A stretch of 58,888 nucleotides of DNA, taken from contig NZ_JAMOHY010000018.1 in assembly GCF_024448695.1 (NCBI RefSeq), positions 1 through 58,888 on the forward strand, in the 5' to 3' direction. Position numbers and translations under genes: made by a program. This DNA comes from Stutzerimonas stutzeri (lineage in GTDB: Bacteria; Pseudomonadota; Gammaproteobacteria; Pseudomonadales; Pseudomonadaceae). Below are positions 56,655-58,888 of this stretch, in pieces (within the stretch, counting starts at the first letter, position 1; the number at the start of each line of letters is the position of its first letter). The notes under the pieces were generated by a model. It saw only the letters and a program-made list of their open reading frames with translations, was not told where the DNA came from and did no database searches.

Positions 56655-57148
56655 ATCACAAGACAATCGCAGCCCTGCTGGGCTTGGCACTGCTGACCAG
56701 CACCCCGGCCAATGCCAACGAGGAGATGAGTTACGAGGCCTATATCGACAGCCCCAAGCGAATCAAATGCATGTACGGCTACGTCACCGCCAAGACCGGC
56801 AATTTCGAGGCAGCCAAAACCATCTTTGAGGACTGTGTAGCGCGCTGGAACGATGTGTATTCGCTGATCTGGCTGGCGCAAATGTACGAGAACGGCAACG
56901 GCGTCGAGCCTGATCTTGCCAAGTCCTCCGCGCTGCTCAGGCAGGGCGCGGAGCAGCCCGACAACATCAGTTACGTGAGCCTCGCGCGTTATCACTGGGG
57001 CGTAGCCCTGGCCGAGGGGCGCGGCGTGGAGGCTGATCACGCCGCGGCACGCGGGTGGCTGCAGCGCGCCGCTGCGGATGGTCAGACTGAAGCCAACGAT
57101 TACCTGCTGCGCCTGGACGAGATCAGTAACGCCGATTCGACCCGCTAA
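56651..57148 (+). CDS. Exported Sel1-repeat protein
   Basis: The 165-residue product has a signal peptide (MNHKTIAALLGLALLTSTPA ending NAN), then helical repeats of the Sel1 type: WLAQMYENGNGVEPDLAKSS and HWGVALAEGRGVEADHAAAR with the usual GxGxxxDxxKA pattern. Such repeats mediate protein contacts. It begins inside the previous stop (ATGA) and is followed by the beta-propeller gene after 33 bases. Two cysteines (residues 40 and 63) might form a disulfide. Function in the system is unknown. Confidence 0.8.
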   Translation: MNHKTIAALLGLALLTSTPANANEEMSYEAYIDSPKRIKCMYGYVTAKTGNFEAAKTIFEDCVARWNDVYSLIWLAQMYENGNGVEPDLAKSSALLRQGAEQPDNISYVSLARYHWGVALAEGRGVEADHAAARGWLQRAAADGQTEANDYLLRLDEISNADSTR

Positions 57149-57181
57149 CGGGTGCCACCCATAAAACAAGAGAACACGACC

Positions 57182-58153
57182 ATGACCCGAACCCTCCTTG
57201 CCGCCGCCATTTCCTGCGCCCTGGCGTGCGCCAGCGCTTCCGCCCTGGCTGCTACCGCCTACGTTTCCAACGAGAAGGACAACACCCTCAGCGTGATCGA
57301 CCTGAACACCCTGGAAACGGTCGAGACCCTGGAGGTCGGCATGCGCCCGCGCGGCCTGACCCTGTCCCATGACAACAAGCTGCTTTATATCTGCGCCAGC
57401 GATTCGGACACCGTGCAGGTGATGGACCTGGCCACGCGGCAGATCATCAAGCAGCTGCCGTCAGGCGCCGATCCCGAGCAGTTCGCCCTGCACCCGAACA
57501 ACAAGTGGCTGTATATCTCCAACGAGGATGATGCCCTGGTCACCGTCGTGGATGTGGACGACGGACAAGTGCTGGCACAGATCGACGTTGGCGTCGAACC
57601 TGAAGGCATGGCCGTCAGTCCCGATGGCAAATGGGCGGTGAACACCAGCGAAACCACCAACATGCTGCACTGGATCGATACCGCCACCAACGAACTGGTG
57701 GACAACACCCTGGTCGATCAGCGCCCGCGTCACGTCGAGTTCACCAAAGACAGCAAGCTCCTCTGGGCCTCCTCGGAAATCGGCGGCACGGTCAGCGTGG
57801 TCGATGTGGCGCAGCGGCAAATCATCAAGACGCTGAACTTCGCCATCAAGGGCGTCCACCCGGACAAGGTTCAGCCCGTGGGCATCAAGCTCAGTTCGGA
57901 CGGCAAATACGCCTTCGTCGCCCTCGGCCCGGCCAACCATATCGCCGTGGTCGATGCACAAACCTATGAAGTGCTCGATTACCTGTTGGTAGGCCGACGT
58001 GTCTGGCACATGTCGTTCAACCTGGACGAAAGCCAACTGCTGACCACCAACGGTGTGAGCGGTGATGTCTCGGTGATCGACGTGAAGACGCTCAAGGTGA
58101 TCAAGTCGATCAAGGTGGGTCGCTATCCCTGGGGCGTGGTGGTGGCGCCATGA
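57182..58153 (+). CDS. Exported beta-propeller protein (YVTN repeats) of the PQQ system
   Basis: The 323-residue product has a signal peptide (MTRTLLAAAISCALACASAS ending LAA), then a propeller of about seven YVTN-type blades: TAYVSNEKDNTLSVIDLNTL, RGLTLSHDNKLLYICASDSD and FALHPNNKWLYISNEDDALV. It belongs to the PQQ-catabolism-associated propeller family. AAGAGA precedes the ATG; an in-frame ATG ten codons upstream lacks support. The stop overlaps the ABC ATPase start (ATGA). Its ligand is unknown. Confidence 0.86.
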   Translation: MTRTLLAAAISCALACASASALAATAYVSNEKDNTLSVIDLNTLETVETLEVGMRPRGLTLSHDNKLLYICASDSDTVQVMDLATRQIIKQLPSGADPEQFALHPNNKWLYISNEDDALVTVVDVDDGQVLAQIDVGVEPEGMAVSPDGKWAVNTSETTNMLHWIDTATNELVDNTLVDQRPRHVEFTKDSKLLWASSEIGGTVSVVDVAQRQIIKTLNFAIKGVHPDKVQPVGIKLSSDGKYAFVALGPANHIAVVDAQTYEVLDYLLVGRRVWHMSFNLDESQLLTTNGVSGDVSVIDVKTLKVIKSIKVGRYPWGVVVAP

Positions 58154-58881
58154 TCGCCCTGCAGGTCGAGGGCCTCGGCTTTGCCTATGGTGATCGACAG
58201 GCCCTGCAGGATGTCAGCTTTGCTGCCACAGCCGGGCGTTTCACCGCCCTGCTCGGCCCCAACGGCGCTGGCAAGTCGACGCTAATCGCCCTGCTCACGC
58301 GACTCTACGACCTGCAGCAGGGCGAAATTTGCGTGGCGGGTTTCAGCCTTCGCTCGCACCCACGCGAAGCGCTGCGACGCCTCGGCGTGGTATTCCAGCA
58401 AAGCACGCTGGACCTGGACCTCAGTGTTGAACAGAACCTGCGTTATCACGCCGCCCTGCATGGCATGCCACGCGTGCTGGCCAACGAGCGCATCGAGCAG
58501 GAACTGCAACGTCAGCAACTCGTTGAACGACGCAAAAGCCGGGTGCGCGAGCTCAATGGCGGTCATCGTCGACGAGTCGAAATCGCCCGCGCCTTGCTGC
58601 ACAAACCGAGCCTGCTGCTGCTCGACGAAGCCAGTGCCGGCCTTGACCCTGCCAGCCGTCAGGCCCTCAACCTTCACGTGCGCTCACTGTGTCAGAGCGA
58701 AGGCATGAGCGTGCTGTGGACCACGCACCTGCTCGACGAAGTGCACGCCGACGACGAGCTGCTGATCCTCAACCGCGGAAGCCTAGTGGCTCAAGGTCGT
58801 GCCGATGAGCTGTCCACCCACGATGGCAGCCTGGAGCAGACCTTCGCTCGCCTGACCAATGTAAACCGTAGCCTGGATTAG
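58150..58881 (+). CDS. ABC transporter ATP-binding protein of the PQQ system
   Basis: The 243-residue ATPase has Walker A GPNGAGKST (residues about 36-44), Q-loop VVFQQSTLD, Walker B LLLLDEASAGLD and switch His in WTTHLLDE. The signature reads LNGGHRRR (about 135-142) rather than the usual LSGGQ, an Asn replacing Ser and His replacing Gln. The architecture is like NatA/DrrA-type exporters (ABC-2 partners), yet it lies in an operon with a periplasmic binding protein. Seven bases remain in the window after its stop; a permease gene is expected next. Confidence 0.9.
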   Translation: MIALQVEGLGFAYGDRQALQDVSFAATAGRFTALLGPNGAGKSTLIALLTRLYDLQQGEICVAGFSLRSHPREALRRLGVVFQQSTLDLDLSVEQNLRYHAALHGMPRVLANERIEQELQRQQLVERRKSRVRELNGGHRRRVEIARALLHKPSLLLLDEASAGLDPASRQALNLHVRSLCQSEGMSVLWTTHLLDEVHADDELLILNRGSLVAQGRADELSTHDGSLEQTFARLTNVNRSLD

Positions 58882-58888
58882 CCGAAGG

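Overview
The window is a high-GC segment of a Pseudomonas chromosome. Gene content and order resemble the P. mendocina / P. oleovorans part of the genus, but this is an inference from protein resemblance recalled from memory; no search was run. It has the conserved block thrS-infC-rpmI-rplT-pheS-pheT-ihfA-merR-tRNA(Pro), an OprD-type porin, the PA2778/PA2779 pair, the GlgE alpha-glucan cluster and an exa/ped-type PQQ alcohol oxidation cluster.

Layout. 1-3.4 kb is an accessory stretch running up to the 3' end of tRNA-Pro(GGG). It holds a gene tail, a serine hydrolase and an overlapping 7-alpha-hydroxysteroid-dehydrogenase-like SDR, then a REP pair, a broken REP-associated transposase and a truncated IS3-family element. 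3.4-11.2 kb is the translation/IHF block on the minus strand, with tRNA-Val. 11.4-18.5 kb carries an amine-oxidase-like flavoprotein, a lipoprotein cysteine peptidase with its small partner, an I78 protease inhibitor, an acyltransferase, molybdenum cofactor genes (moeA, moaB, mobA) and tRNA-Pro(CGG). 18.6-29.4 kb holds a glutaredoxin, a porin, an ElaB/YqjE/YqjK-like membrane trio, a dGTPase, a FUSC-type membrane protein, yggL, dacB and fadE. 29.6-35.3 kb is a selenocysteine formate dehydrogenase operon (fdnGHI-fdhE) whose alpha subunit is split by an in-frame TGA that should be read as Sec198.

35.4-37.6 kb has an SDR and an orphan TRAP binding protein. 37.7-47.7 kb is storage-glucan metabolism on the minus strand: glgB, a treS-maltokinase fusion, glgE and pgm, with an ihfB gene between glgE and pgm. 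47.8-58.9 kb is PQQ-dependent alcohol oxidation: a periplasmic binding protein, cytochrome c550 and divergent exaA; an exported pentapeptide-repeat protein; a PedS2/PedR2-like two-component system; a cupredoxin-like protein; and the start of the PQQ-associated ABC operon (binding protein, Sel1-repeat protein, beta-propeller, ATPase), which runs off the right edge.

Working together: exaA would oxidise alcohols in the periplasm and pass electrons to the cytochrome. moeA/moaB/mobA could supply the molybdopterin guanine dinucleotide cofactor of the formate dehydrogenase. GlgE, TreS-Mak, GlgB and Pgm form the trehalose/maltose-1-phosphate route to branched alpha-glucan. Three families of dispersed palindromic repeats lie between genes. 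One brackets an intact REP-associated transposase inside the alcohol cluster, and another recurs four times in a two-palindrome arrangement.
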